Both the position numbers and the translations under genes were made by a program. Below are positions 33,866 through 41,815 of a stretch of 64,000 nt of DNA, piece after piece. Every line of letters begins with the position of its first letter. Position 1 is the first letter of the stretch. The DNA lies in assembly GCF_900637295.1 (NCBI RefSeq), contig NZ_LR134363.1:1798001-1862000 (forward strand), given 5' to 3'. Under the pieces are notes generated by a model. It saw only the letters and a program-made list of their open reading frames with translations. It had not been told where the DNA came from and did not search any database. The stretch comes from Actinomyces slackii (GTDB taxonomy: Bacteria > Actinomycetota > Actinomycetes > Actinomycetales > Actinomycetaceae).

Positions 33866-34420
33866 GTGAAGATGCCTTCAGTGGTCCCGGGGCTGCGGCG
33901 CGGCCGTCGTGAGTTCCAGGAGGACTCCTGCGCCCGCTTGGGTCGCCATATCAAGGTCGCTGAGGCGGCGATGATGGCGGCCAAGGCGGAGGCGTTGCGG
34001 GAATTCGATCTCACTGTGGCGCAGTACGCGGTTCTGCTGGCGCTCCATTACGACTCGGGCCGATCCTCCGCGCAGTTGGCCCGGGAGTCTGGCGTCACCC
34101 CGCAGGCCATGGCCGCCGTCCTGACCAAGCTGGAGGCCAAGGGCTTCATCTCGCGCTCCCCCTCCTCCGTGCACGCCAAGGTTCTCATCACCAGTCTGAC
34201 CCCGGCTGGCGAGGCCGTGCTGGTCAGGGCGGATGAGGCCGCTCGGGCCATCGAGCAGCGGGCGCTGGACGCCTTCTCCTCCCAGGAGCTCGACCTCCTG
34301 GTGGAGATGCTCCAGCGCGCGACGCAGGCCTTCAGTGGATCCTGCGACCATCAGGCGGGCTCGGCGTCAGAGCCGGTGTCAAGCGCTGCCGGTGGTCTCG
34401 AGGAGGGGACGCCTGGCTGA
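33866..34420 (+). CDS. MarR-family transcriptional regulator
   Basis: A 184-residue winged-helix regulator. The core is about 30-145: LTVAQYAVLLALHYDSGRSSAQLARESGVTPQ includes the recognition helix (given here as AQLARESGVTPQAM), followed by the wing LEAKGFISRSPSS and the dimer helices. The Ser/Gly-rich C-terminal tail (about 150-184) is longer than usual. It contains several Cys (one near the N-terminus, EDSCARLG, and one in GSCDH) that could sense oxidants or quinones; this is a guess. The adjacent oxidoreductase gene has repeated palindromes at its promoter, likely its targets. Confidence 0.88.
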   Translation: MKMPSVVPGLRRGRREFQEDSCARLGRHIKVAEAAMMAAKAEALREFDLTVAQYAVLLALHYDSGRSSAQLARESGVTPQAMAAVLTKLEAKGFISRSPSSVHAKVLITSLTPAGEAVLVRADEAARAIEQRALDAFSSQELDLLVEMLQRATQAFSGSCDHQAGSASEPVSSAAGGLEEGTPG

Positions 34421-34460
34421 CCGCTGACAGCGAAGCAGAGCATCCGCCACTTCATCTGTG

Positions 34461-34513
34461 TCAAGATCTTGATATGATCGAGGCACTTGACTCAAGGGAG
34501 GATCTTGATATGA
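34461..34513 (+). promoter_or_regulatory. Candidate MarR operators before the quinone oxidoreductase
   Basis: TCAAGATCTTGA (34461-34472) is a perfect palindrome. CTTGA-C-TCAAG (34486-34496) is a second one. The 13-mer GATCTTGATATGA occurs at 34465-34477 and again at 34501-34513, where it spans the ATG at 34510. The cluster is AT-rich and fits a two-site operator for the neighbouring MarR regulator. Confidence 0.6.
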
Positions 34514-35478
34514 AAGCGATGCAGATCGTCAGCTTCGACGGGGCCGAGGGGATGCGCTACCAGGAGGCTCCCCTGCCTGAGCCCTCAGCCGGCCAGGTCT
34601 CGATTGATGCGCAGTACTCCGGGGTGGGTTACATCGAGGCGCTTCTGGCCGAGGGCTTCCTGCAGCGGGAGCTTCCCTGGACCCCCGGGCTGGAGGTGGC
34701 CGGCACCATCCGCGAGGTGGGCCCGGGCGTCACCGGCCTCGAGCCCGGCCAGGTCGTGGCCGCTCTCATCATGGGAGGCGGCGGTTACGGGCAGGTGGTC
34801 GTCACCGGCGCTGATCTTGTGGCCCCGCTGCCCGACGGATTGGATCCAGCCCTGGCCTCAGTGGTTCCGGCCAACACGACAACGGCTCTCATCGCCCTGG
34901 AGCATGTGGCCCACATGCGCGCAGGGGAGCATGTCCTGGTCCATGCCGCTGCGGGTGGGCTGGGCTCCCAGATGGGGCAGGTCGCCCGCCTGCTGGGTGC
35001 TGAGCGGGTTGTGGGAGTCACCCGCTCGCCCGCCAAGCGCCAGGCGGTCCTGGACCTCGGTTACGACGAGGCCTGGCTGCCCGAGGAGCTCGACTCCGCT
35101 GAGGGCGGGCAGTTCGACGTCGTCGCCGACCCGGTCTCCGGCCCCGGCCGGCTCAGGAGCCTGGATCTGCTCCGTGTGGGAGGACGGCTCCTGGCCCTGG
35201 GGGATGCCGCCCGCGGTGGAGACCAGCTCATCAACTCCACGTCCCTGTGGCTGCGCGGCGCAGGTGTCATCGGCTTCAACCTGGGGGCGCTGACCGCTGC
35301 CGATCCCGCGCTCGTCGGCCAGTACCTCCGGCGAGCAGTGGGCCTCGTGGCCAGCGGCGAGGTGGGGATCCACATCAGCGAGCGGGCCCCCATCCAGGAA
35401 GCACCGCGCGTCATCGCCGCCCTGCGCCAAGGATCGACCATCGGCAAAACCGTGCTCGTCCACGAACCGCGGAGCTGA
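34510..35478 (+). CDS. Zinc-independent quinone oxidoreductase-like (MDR family)
   Basis: A 322-residue medium-chain dehydrogenase/reductase. The GroES-like domain starts MKAMQIVSFDGAEG and lacks the Cys/His zinc ligands; the nucleotide-binding motif AAAGGLGSQMGQVARLLGA is near residue 150, with Rossmann GLGSQMG favouring NADPH. It resembles QOR/CurA-like reductases acting on quinones or enones. I start it at ATG 34510 with GGGAGGA upstream; the frame opens at 34474 but that ATG lies in the operator cluster. The MarR regulator upstream probably controls it in response to a reactive compound. Confidence 0.88.
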   Translation: MKAMQIVSFDGAEGMRYQEAPLPEPSAGQVSIDAQYSGVGYIEALLAEGFLQRELPWTPGLEVAGTIREVGPGVTGLEPGQVVAALIMGGGGYGQVVVTGADLVAPLPDGLDPALASVVPANTTTALIALEHVAHMRAGEHVLVHAAAGGLGSQMGQVARLLGAERVVGVTRSPAKRQAVLDLGYDEAWLPEELDSAEGGQFDVVADPVSGPGRLRSLDLLRVGGRLLALGDAARGGDQLINSTSLWLRGAGVIGFNLGALTAADPALVGQYLRRAVGLVASGEVGIHISERAPIQEAPRVIAALRQGSTIGKTVLVHEPRS

Positions 35479-35497
35479 TCACTCGCGGGGCATGTCA

Positions 35498-35527
35498 GCG
35501 TCGGTGATCCCTCAGGGTCGCCGACGC
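35498..35527. terminator. Terminator hairpin after the quinone oxidoreductase
   Basis: GCGTCGG (35498-35504) pairs with CCGACGC (35521-35527), and GATCC pairs with GGGTC inside, with one G-T pair, leaving a 4-nt loop (ctca). The stem has about 13 pairs. It serves convergent genes ending at 35478 and 35603. Confidence 0.65.
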
Positions 35528-35602
35528 GATGCGCTGGGGCAAGCCTTTTGGGCCGTGCGGCGCTGTCCCCTGGGGGCCTACTGAGCCGTGGGCGCGCGGC
35601 CC

Positions 35603-35704
35603 TCACAGGCCCAGGGCGGCGGCGGGGGAGGACAGGAAGACGGTGACCAGGAACAGGGCGATGAAGCCCATCAGGGAGAGCAGGGCCTTGGCAGCGGATC
35701 GCAC
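35603..35704 (-). CDS. Small hydrophobic membrane protein, 33 residues
   Basis: A GTG at 35704 is preceded by AAGGAG at 5 nt, a very good ribosome site, and opens a 33-residue ORF with one membrane segment (ALLSLMGFIALFLVTVFLSS) after a short basic N-terminus (MRSAAK). A frame extends upstream but would have no ribosome site. It lies between the LysM gene (same strand, upstream) and a terminator. I recognise no family. Small single-pass proteins of this sort often modulate membrane complexes, but nothing here shows which. Confidence 0.55.
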   Translation of the reverse strand: MRSAAKALLSLMGFIALFLVTVFLSSPAAALGL

Positions 35705-35795
35705 GGGGACTCCTTCGTCGAGGTGCAGGGGTCCCCATTGTGTCAGATCACAGTCCCGTGGCACCAACGGGGGAGCGGATCCGGTCCGGGCCGGC

Positions 35796-36839
35796 TCAGT
35801 GCACGGGAACCGTGAGGCGCTGGCCGGCGTGAATGGTGGAATCCTCCAGGCTGTTGAGCTCGACGATGGTGGCCACCGTGCCCGGCACATCCGAGGTGCC
35901 GGTGCTCGAGGCGATCTCCCACAGGGACTGGCCCGGCTGGACCACCGCGACGGCTGTTCCCGTTGCCTCAGCCGAGCCCACGCCTGGCAGCGCCACTGCG
36001 GCCACCGCTGCCGTGGCGACCAGGGCGATCACCGCCAGGCAGGCGCTGATCACCGTGACGGCGCGGCGCACCTGGACGGCGACCCCTGCCGCCTGCGGCC
36101 GGTCGCGCCTGGCGGTGACCGAGCCATTGGCAGTGCGAGCAGTGCGAGGCGCGGAGGATCCGCGCGTGGCCGGTCTGCGCGCGGAGGCGCCCACGGCAGT
36201 CCGCTCACGGCGTGGGGCGGGCCGGCCGGGGCGCGTGGGCCGGACCGGCCGCGGCGATGCCGCCTGGGAGCGGCGCCGGGCCGCGCGCACCGCGGGATGG
36301 CGCGGCGCCAGCAGCTCTAGGGCATCCTCGATCCCCAGGGATGAGGCCTCCGCTGAGCCGCGCCCAGCGAAAGGAGCGGCCGGGCGCGCAGGCCTCGCTG
36401 CTCGAGGTGCCGGCCGGGGACGCGTCGTGGCCGGCGCAGCGGGACGACGGGGCGCAGTGACCCGCGACTGGGGAGTGACCGCGCCGGACGCGCCAGCAGC
36501 ACCGCCGGTGCCGCTGGTGTCGCCAGTGCCGTGAGCGCCGTCGGCGCGCGCAGCGGGACCTGCCGGCGCATGGCCCACCAGGCGCAGGCGCGGAACGCCG
36601 GTGGAGGAGGTGAGGGGCGCGCGGCGCGCAGCGCGCGACGGGCGCCCCGGGGACCCATCGCCAGTTGGCGCGGCCTCGGTCACCAGGCGCAGGTGCCCCC
36701 TGCGTCCTGACATGCTTCCCGGCACCGCGCCCGCGGCGCTACCGACTGCCTCCCACGAGGAGCCGGGCTGCTGCCCGGGCCGCCGGGACTGCGCGGAAGG
36801 GCCGCGCGAGGGGCGGGGCGGGGCGATGAAGGCGCTCAT
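35796..36839 (-). CDS. LysM-domain membrane protein, probable SOS cell-division inhibitor
   Basis: A 347-residue protein. Residues 1-255 are basic and rich in Pro, Ala, Arg and Gly, probably disordered and cytoplasmic. One membrane segment lies at about 260-284 (VISACLAVIALVATAAVAAVAL), then an external LysM domain at about 297-347 (VVQPGQSLWEIASSTG … IVELNSLEDSTIHAGQRLTVP) that binds peptidoglycan. Its place beside lexA and nrdR matches Mycobacterium Rv2719c and Corynebacterium divS, SOS-induced factors that slow division, analogous to Bacillus YneA. LexA-like boxes cover its promoter. AGGAGG precedes the ATG. The basic domain is longer than in those relatives. Confidence 0.82.
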   Translation of the reverse strand: MSAFIAPPRPSRGPSAQSRRPGQQPGSSWEAVGSAAGAVPGSMSGRRGHLRLVTEAAPTGDGSPGRPSRAARRAPLTSSTGVPRLRLVGHAPAGPAARADGAHGTGDTSGTGGAAGASGAVTPQSRVTAPRRPAAPATTRPRPAPRAARPARPAAPFAGRGSAEASSLGIEDALELLAPRHPAVRAARRRSQAASPRPVRPTRPGRPAPRRERTAVGASARRPATRGSSAPRTARTANGSVTARRDRPQAAGVAVQVRRAVTVISACLAVIALVATAAVAAVALPGVGSAEATGTAVAVVQPGQSLWEIASSTGTSDVPGTVATIVELNSLEDSTIHAGQRLTVPVH

Positions 36840-36850
36840 GTCTTCCTCCT

Positions 36851-36862
36851 GAACACATGTTC
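36851..36862. promoter_or_regulatory. LexA box 1 (LysM side)
   Basis: GAACACATGTTC, with the GAAC and GTTC arms of the Gram-positive SOS box and a 4-nt centre. It lies between the LysM -10 (TAACCT on the minus strand, 36886-36881) and its ribosome site, so a bound LexA would block the transcript. Confidence 0.6.
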
Positions 36863-36864
36863 GA

Positions 36865-36878
36865 CGAACGTCTGTTCG
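36865..36878. promoter_or_regulatory. LexA box 2 (LysM side)
   Basis: CGAACGTCTGTTCG has perfect CGAAC/GTTCG arms around a 4-nt centre, the known actinobacterial and Bacillus LexA consensus. It overlaps the expected LysM transcription start near 36874. Confidence 0.8.
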
Positions 36879-36918
36879 ACAGGTTACTGCCTGGAGGGCG
36901 ACACGTCCAGCATCTCTT

Positions 36919-36932
36919 CGAACACGTGTTTG
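36919..36932. promoter_or_regulatory. LexA box 3 (lexA side)
   Basis: CGAACACGTGTTTG has one mismatch in the right arm. It sits just upstream of a TAGGCT -10 (36953-36958) for lexA, near the -35, and fits autorepression. The slightly weaker match may allow basal lexA expression. Confidence 0.7.
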
Positions 36933-37049
36933 AATGTGGGTCGGATCGCCTCTAGGCTTGTGGCATCACGACATCACCGACCACTGACATGAATCCGCCC
37001 CTCTTAGCCGGACTGCCCGGTCCTGCCATGAGGGGGCTGAGGAGGGGCC

Positions 37050-37805
37050 ATGAGCACCACGACTGACCGGGGCGGCGGCCCCGCGGTCGCCGAGATCCTG
37101 GAGGGCCTTGATGACCGGGCCCGGGCGGTCTACCGGGCCGTCCGACAGGCGGTGGAGTCCCACGGCTACCCGCCCTCCCTGCGCGAGATCGGCTCGCAGG
37201 TGGGCCTGACCAGCCCCTCCTCGGTCAAGCACCAGCTCGACAAGCTCGAGCGCCTGGGGCTGGTGCGCCGCGACCCCAAGCGTCCCCGCGCCATGGAGGT
37301 CCTCCTGCCCGAGGCCGGCGAGCCGGCCGATGAGCCCACTCCTCCCGTTGAGCTGCGCGCTGTGCCCGCCCTCGGGGAGGCCGGCCCCCAGGCCCCGGCC
37401 TCCCCGGGCCCGGCGGGGGAGGGGGTCGCCATCCCGCTGGTGGGGCGCATCGCCGCGGGCTCTCCCATCCTGGCCGAGCAGGAGATCACCGATGTCATGA
37501 CCCTGCCGCGGCGCCTGACCGGCCAGGGCGAGCTGTTCATGCTGGAGGTCCACGGGGACTCCATGATCGATGCGGCCATCTGCGATGGGGACTGGGTAGT
37601 GGTGCGCTCCCAGCCCGACGCCGCCAACGGCGAGATCGTCGCCGCTCTCATCGAGGACGTCGACGGGGCCAGCGCCACCGTCAAGGTCCTGTCCCGGCGC
37701 GACGGCCATCAGTGGCTGCTGCCGCGCAACCCAGACTACGCCCCCATCGACGGCGATCAGGCCACGATCATGGGCAAGGTCGTCACCGTCCTGCGCTCCC
37801 TGTAG
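37050..37805 (+). CDS. lexA: LexA repressor of the SOS response
   Basis: This 251-residue repressor has a winged-helix DNA-binding domain ([21 protein letters not shown]-like core near 50-70, seen here as [10 protein letters not shown]) and a C-terminal self-cleaving peptidase. The cleavage bond is Ala136-Gly137 (RIAAGSP), the catalytic Ser is 171 (HGDSMID) and the general base Lys is 212 (ATVKVL). A linker of about 35 residues joins them. RecA filaments trigger cleavage and free the SOS genes. It is divergent from the LysM gene across three LexA-like boxes. The start is ATG 37050 with AGGAGG-like GGAGGGGCC before it. Confidence 0.95.
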   Translation: MSTTTDRGGGPAVAEILEGLDDRARAVYRAVRQAVESHGYPPSLREIGSQVGLTSPSSVKHQLDKLERLGLVRRDPKRPRAMEVLLPEAGEPADEPTPPVELRAVPALGEAGPQAPASPGPAGEGVAIPLVGRIAAGSPILAEQEITDVMTLPRRLTGQGELFMLEVHGDSMIDAAICDGDWVVVRSQPDAANGEIVAALIEDVDGASATVKVLSRRDGHQWLLPRNPDYAPIDGDQATIMGKVVTVLRSL

Positions 37806-37838
37806 GACGGTGACTCCCGGCCGGTTCCCGCTCGCACA

Positions 37839-37883
37839 GCGCTTGGGGCGCGCCTCGGTGCTCCCGAGGCGCGCCCCAAGCGC
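37839..37883. terminator. lexA terminator, 20-bp perfect stem
   Basis: Positions 37839-37858 are exactly complementary to 37864-37883 with a 5-nt loop (tgctc). It begins 33 nt after the lexA stop. Confidence 0.85.
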
Positions 37884-37910
37884 GTGGTCGGCGATGCCGT
37901 GACGCGATGC

Positions 37911-37957
37911 CGCCTGCGCCGTCGGGCCTCAGCGGCTGAGGGGCGACGGCGCAGGCG
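37911..37957. terminator. ldh terminator, nested hairpin
   Basis: The 14-nt arms 37911-37924 and 37944-37957 are perfect complements; inside them CCTCAG (27927-type arm at 37927-37932) pairs with CTGAGG (37936-37941). It lies 16 nt beyond the ldh stop on the minus strand, so it serves ldh. Confidence 0.8.
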
Positions 37958-37973
37958 GGCTGCTCAGCTCAGT

Positions 37974-38975
37974 TCAGTAGCCCAGGCCGCGGGCGACCTC
38001 GCGCAGGTGATCGGCGGAGGCCTTGAGCGCGGCGTGCTCGTCGTCGGTCAGCGGCAGCTCCAGGCGGCGGCCGGCGCCCTCGCGTCCCACGATGGTGGGC
38101 ACGGCCATGCACACATCGGAGATGCCGTGCCAGTCGGTCAGCAGCGGCGAGACGGTCAGCACGCGCTGCTCATCGTTGAGGATGGCGCCGATGATCCGCT
38201 GGACCGCCAGGCCCACCGCGTAGTTGGTCGCGCCCTTGCCCTCGATGATGCGGTAGGCCGAGCGCACGACGTCATGGGCGATCCGCTCGCGCTTGGCCTC
38301 ATCGAACTGCCCGCCGTCCAGGGTCTGGCCCCACTGGGTGATCGGCACGCCGCCGATCTCGGTGGAGGACCACAGCGGCACCTCGGAGTCGCCGTGCTCG
38401 CCGGCGATGTAGCCGTGGATGTTCTGGGTGGCGGTGCCGGTCTCCAGGGAGACCAGGTAGCGCATGCGCGCGGTGTCCAGGACGGTGCCCGAGCCGAAGA
38501 CCTGGTTCTCGGGCAGGCCGGTGATCTTCTTGGCGCAGTAGGTCACCACATCGACCGGGTTGGCCACGAGCAGGAAGATCGCGTTGGGGGCGACCTCGAC
38601 CAGCTTGGGCAGGATCTTCTCCATGATGCCGACAGTCGCCCCGGCCAGCTCCAGGCGCGACTGCCCCGGCTTCTGCTTGGCCCCGGCGGTGATGGCGATG
38701 ACGTCGGCGTCGCGGCAGATCTCCGGGTCATCGGAGCCTGAGACCGCGCCTGCGGAGGTGAACTGGATGCCCTGGGCGATGTCCAGGGCCTCGGCCTCAA
38801 CCTTCTCCTTGGCGATGTCCTGCAGCACGATCTCACGGGCCACGCCCTTGGTGACGCAGGCGTAGGCGAGGGTTGAGCCCACGGCTCCGGCGCCGATGAT
38901 GGCGACCTTGGAGGGGCGGCCGGAGCGGGAGATGGGGTAGGAGCCTTCAGCGGTGTTGGTGATACGGTCGGACAC
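37974..38975 (-). CDS. ldh: L-lactate dehydrogenase
   Basis: This 333-residue NAD-dependent enzyme converts pyruvate to L-lactate and suits a fermentative lifestyle. The NAD motif GAGAVGSTLAY is near residue 28, ITAGAKQKPGQSRLEL contains the substrate Arg region, and the catalytic His is in GEHGDSEVPLW. In this position lactate rather than malate dehydrogenase is supported by VLQDIAKEKVEAEALDIAQG and TGLPENQVFGSGTVLDTARMR-like elements (seen as NQVFGSGTVLD). The GTG at 38975 has GAGGAGAAG before it. It is a single-gene unit, divergent from nrdR. Confidence 0.93.
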   Translation of the reverse strand: MSDRITNTAEGSYPISRSGRPSKVAIIGAGAVGSTLAYACVTKGVAREIVLQDIAKEKVEAEALDIAQGIQFTSAGAVSGSDDPEICRDADVIAITAGAKQKPGQSRLELAGATVGIMEKILPKLVEVAPNAIFLLVANPVDVVTYCAKKITGLPENQVFGSGTVLDTARMRYLVSLETGTATQNIHGYIAGEHGDSEVPLWSSTEIGGVPITQWGQTLDGGQFDEAKRERIAHDVVRSAYRIIEGKGATNYAVGLAVQRIIGAILNDEQRVLTVSPLLTDWHGISDVCMAVPTIVGREGAGRRLELPLTDDEHAALKASADHLREVARGLGY

Positions 38976-39166
38976 GTTCTTCTCCTCGGTGGGATCGATC
39001 GGCAGGCCCCTGCAGCGCCTACCAGGGCCAAGCCTACGTGCTGACCGGAGCCCGGGGCAGGGGCCAGCGGTCCCGCATTGACGCATCATTCCCGCCCAGG
39101 CGCACCCAGCGGACCCAGCGGGCCGCCGTGCGATCGGTGGGGCCCGCGGCTGCGGGGCGATCTGTT

Positions 39167-39172
39167 AGTCTG
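39167..39172 (+). promoter_or_regulatory. -10 box TAGTCT for nrdR
   Basis: TAGTCT lies 38 nt before the nrdR GTG at 39211, leaving a short leader with GGGAG (39196-39202 region) as ribosome site. Unlike several neighbours, nrdR is not leaderless. Confidence 0.4.
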
Positions 39173-39210
39173 CCTGTGACCCGTGACGCCACAAGACGGG
39201 AGATGCCGGC

Positions 39211-39669
39211 GTGCACTGCCCCTTCTGCCATCACGACAACTCGCGCGTGGTGGACTCGCGCACCGCAGAGGATGGCGCTTCCATCCGCCGTCGACGCCAG
39301 TGCCAGCAGTGCGGGCGGCGCTTCACCACCCTGGAGACCTCCAGCCTCTCGGTGCGCAAGCGCTCGGGCGTCGTCGAGCCCTTCAGCAGGGACAAGGTGA
39401 TGGTCGGCGTGCGCCGCGCCTGCCAGGGCCGCCCCGTCTCCGACGACGACCTGGCCCTGCTGGCCCACAAGGTCGAGGAGTCCATCCGGGCCGGCGGCCA
39501 GGCGCTGGTGGACTCCCATGAGGTGGGGCTGGAGATCCTGGGCCCCCTGCGCGAGCTCGACCAGATCGCCTACCTGCGCTTCGCCTCGGTCTACTCCTCC
39601 TTCGAGACCCTGGAGGACTTCGAGGCGGCCATCGCCGAGCTGCGGGCCCCCGTCGCCCAGCCGGGCTGA
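39211..39669 (+). CDS. nrdR: Transcriptional repressor NrdR
   Basis: This 152-residue regulator senses ATP/dATP and represses ribonucleotide reductase genes. The N-terminal zinc ribbon uses CPFC (residues 3-6) and CQQC (31-34 region), followed by the basic GRRFTTLET segment that contacts DNA. The ATP-cone covers about 47-137 ([16 protein letters not shown] … RFASVYSSF). Length and motifs are standard. The start is GTG 39211. Its location next to the lexA/LysM block is conserved in actinobacteria. The nrd genes are outside the window. Confidence 0.95.
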   Translation: MHCPFCHHDNSRVVDSRTAEDGASIRRRRQCQQCGRRFTTLETSSLSVRKRSGVVEPFSRDKVMVGVRRACQGRPVSDDDLALLAHKVEESIRAGGQALVDSHEVGLEILGPLRELDQIAYLRFASVYSSFETLEDFEAAIAELRAPVAQPG

Positions 39670-39720
39670 GTCGCCCGGGCCTTGCTCGGATCGTCAAGCG
39701 GTGCGTGGCACACTGCCGCC

Positions 39721-40863
39721 ATGCGCGTGCTCATCGTCTCCGACTGCTATCCGCCGCGCCTGGGCGGGATCGAGACCCAGGTGCGCGATCTGGCGCTCAA
39801 CCTGCGGGCCGCTGGGCATGAGCCGACCGTGGTGACCGCCACCCCCGTGGGGCGTGAGCGCGGGCGCAGCATCGAGACCCAGGATGGATTCCCCGTATGG
39901 CGCACCACCGTGCCACTGCCGGCCGAGCTGCCGGTCCACCCCCTGGCGCGCCGCGAGATCGGCGTTGCCATGGACCGGCTGCGCCCCGAGGTCGTCCATG
40001 TGCATGTGGGCATCGTCTCGCCCTTCGCCTGGTCGGGGATCGCCGCGGCCCAGAGCCGGGGACTGCCGCTGCTCATCACCTTCCACTGCGTGCTGGGCCC
40101 CTGGGCCCGGGCGGGGGCGCTGGCCGGGGCGCTGAGCCCCGTGCGCCGCTGGCAGCGCGCCGGCGCCCACCTCACGGCGGTCTCCTCCATGCTCGTTCGC
40201 CAGGTCGAGGCCGCGGGCGGGAGGGATGTCGACATCCTGCCCAACGGGATCACCGTGGCCGACTGGCGGCTGCCTCAGGACTGGCAGAGCCCCGATCACT
40301 CGCCTGACCGGCCGCTGACGGTGACGGCCTCGCAGCGCTGGATCGGGCGCAAGCGGCCACTGCAGGTGGTGCGCGCATTCGCCGATGCGGTGCAGGCGGT
40401 CGGCGATGAGCGCGCGGTTCTCATGATGTACGGCGATGGGCCGCTGCGCCAGCGCCTGGCCCGGGAGGTGGAGGGCTCCGGGGTGGCCGAGCGGATCGTC
40501 CTGGTGGGGCGCCTGGAGCGCCCCGAGCTGGCTCGCGCCCTCAATCGCGGGGACATCTTCCTGCAGACCTCGACGGATGACTCCTTCGGCATCGCCGTGC
40601 TGGAGGCGCGCACGGCAGGACTGGCCATCATCGCGCGGCGCTCCTCGGGGGTCAGCGACTTCATCGAGGACGGCGTCGAGGGCCTGCTGGTCGACGACGA
40701 GCCCGAGCTGGCCCGCGCCCTGGAGACGCTCCTGACCGACCGTCAGATGCTGGAGCGCATCAGGGCCCACAACCGCGCGGTCGCCCCCGCGGTCGAGTGG
40801 GCGGCGGTGGTGGGCATGCATGAGGAGGCCTACCGCCGTGCCATCGCCGCGGCCAGGGGCTGA
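39721..40863 (+). CDS. Glycosyltransferase family 4
   Basis: A 380-residue GT-B enzyme. The N-terminal Rossmann domain starts MRVLIVSDCYPPRLGGIETQ-style (seen as SDCYPPRLGGIETQVR), with PEVVHVHVGIVSPF and TFHCVLGPWAR; the C-terminal donor domain has VGRLERPELARALNRGDIFLQTS and the EX7E element EARTAGLAIIARRSSGVSDFIED. It probably transfers a nucleotide- or GDP-sugar to a lipid or glycan; donor and acceptor are unknown. The ATG at 39721 has CACACT 6 nt upstream, a degenerate version of the leaderless spacing. It is not obviously in an operon with nrdR (51-nt gap). Confidence 0.85.
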   Translation: MRVLIVSDCYPPRLGGIETQVRDLALNLRAAGHEPTVVTATPVGRERGRSIETQDGFPVWRTTVPLPAELPVHPLARREIGVAMDRLRPEVVHVHVGIVSPFAWSGIAAAQSRGLPLLITFHCVLGPWARAGALAGALSPVRRWQRAGAHLTAVSSMLVRQVEAAGGRDVDILPNGITVADWRLPQDWQSPDHSPDRPLTVTASQRWIGRKRPLQVVRAFADAVQAVGDERAVLMMYGDGPLRQRLAREVEGSGVAERIVLVGRLERPELARALNRGDIFLQTSTDDSFGIAVLEARTAGLAIIARRSSGVSDFIEDGVEGLLVDDEPELARALETLLTDRQMLERIRAHNRAVAPAVEWAAVVGMHEEAYRRAIAAARG

Positions 40864-40886
40864 GGGCGGCAGGGGCTGAGGGCGGC
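40855..40886. repeat. 16-bp perfect tandem duplication over a stop codon, followed by a palindrome
   Basis: AGGGGCTGAGGGCGGC occurs at 40855-40870 and again at 40871-40886. The first copy contains the TGA stop of the glycosyltransferase, so the stop region has been duplicated outside the gene. GGCAGGCCTGCC (40884-40895) follows directly and could act as a short terminator stem between convergent genes. Confidence 0.7.
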
Positions 40887-40901
40887 AGGCCTGCCGGTCT
40901 C

Positions 40902-41636
40902 CTAGCCCTCGGCGCGCAGGACCTCGGACAGGCGCCGGGCGGCGGCCATGACCACCGGGCCGTGGGCGCGCCCGGGCTGGCGGCCCATGCGCTCGATGGG
41001 CCCGGAGATGGAGATGGCCGCCACGACCTTGCCGCCCGCGCCCCTGACGGGGGCGGAGACGGAGGCCACGCCGGGCTCTCTCTCCCCGACGGATTGGGCC
41101 CAGCCGCGGCGCCGCACCGCCGAGAGCATGGTGGCGTTGAAGCGCGCCCCCACCAGCCCGCGGTGAAGGCGATCGGGCTCCTCCCAGGCCAGCAGGACCT
41201 GAGCGGCCGAGCCACCCTGCATGGACATGGTGGCTCCCACGGGGATGGAGTCGCGCAGTCCGATGGGCCGTTCGGCATTGGCCACGCAGACCCTCACATC
41301 CCCCTGGCGCCGGTAGAGCTGGGCGGACTCGTGGGTCTTGTCCCTCAGGGCGGCCAGCACCGGGGCGGCCGCGGACAGCAGGTGGTCCTCGCCGGCGGCG
41401 GCGGACAGCTCGGCGAGCCGGGCCCCCAGTGCGAAGCGTCCCTGGGTGTCGCGCGTGACCAGGCGGTGGTGCTCCAGGGCGACGGCGATGCGGTGCGCCG
41501 TCGGGCGGGCCAGGTGGGTGATGGCGACCAGCTGCGCGAGCGTCGCAGGGCCGGCCTCCAGGGCATTGAGCACCAGGGCCGCCTTGTCGATAACGCCGAC
41601 GCCGCTGGAGGAGTCGTGCTCAATCGAACTGTCCAT
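40902..41636 (-). CDS. IclR-family regulator, LtbR/NdgR-like
   Basis: A 244-residue regulator with an N-terminal winged helix (DKAALVLNALEAGPATLAQLVAITHLARPTAHR region, recognition part LARPTAHRIAVAL) and a C-terminal effector domain (RRQGDVRVCVANAERP, then GAGGKVVAAISISGP). Being divergent from leuCD is the hallmark of Corynebacterium LtbR and Streptomyces NdgR, which control leucine synthesis genes. The ATG at 41636 begins MDSSIEHDS; a longer frame is rejected because it would cross the promoter. GATACT (41642-41647) and AGTATC (41704-41709) in the gap could be half-sites. Confidence 0.87.
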   Translation of the reverse strand: MDSSIEHDSSSGVGVIDKAALVLNALEAGPATLAQLVAITHLARPTAHRIAVALEHHRLVTRDTQGRFALGARLAELSAAAGEDHLLSAAAPVLAALRDKTHESAQLYRRQGDVRVCVANAERPIGLRDSIPVGATMSMQGGSAAQVLLAWEEPDRLHRGLVGARFNATMLSAVRRRGWAQSVGEREPGVASVSAPVRGAGGKVVAAISISGPIERMGRQPGRAHGPVVMAAARRLSEVLRAEG

Positions 41637-41815
41637 ACTCTGATACTCCCATCCCGAGGTGCGAGACTTCAAGTAGCGTCGTCCAGAGAGGTGGCGCGGC
41701 GTCAGTATCTTGTCGAGCAGTTTAGTCCGGGCTCGGCGCGCGCGCCCCGCAGAACATGCAATCTCGTGCCGAAGGGCTCGGCGCGGAGGGACTGTCAGGA
41801 AAGGACGGCAGCGCA

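Noticed and set aside
41637-41815. Leucine-rich leader peptide or attenuator before leuC
   Set aside because: No ORF with a run of Leu codons or terminator/antiterminator pair is visible; control by the divergent IclR regulator is a simpler explanation.
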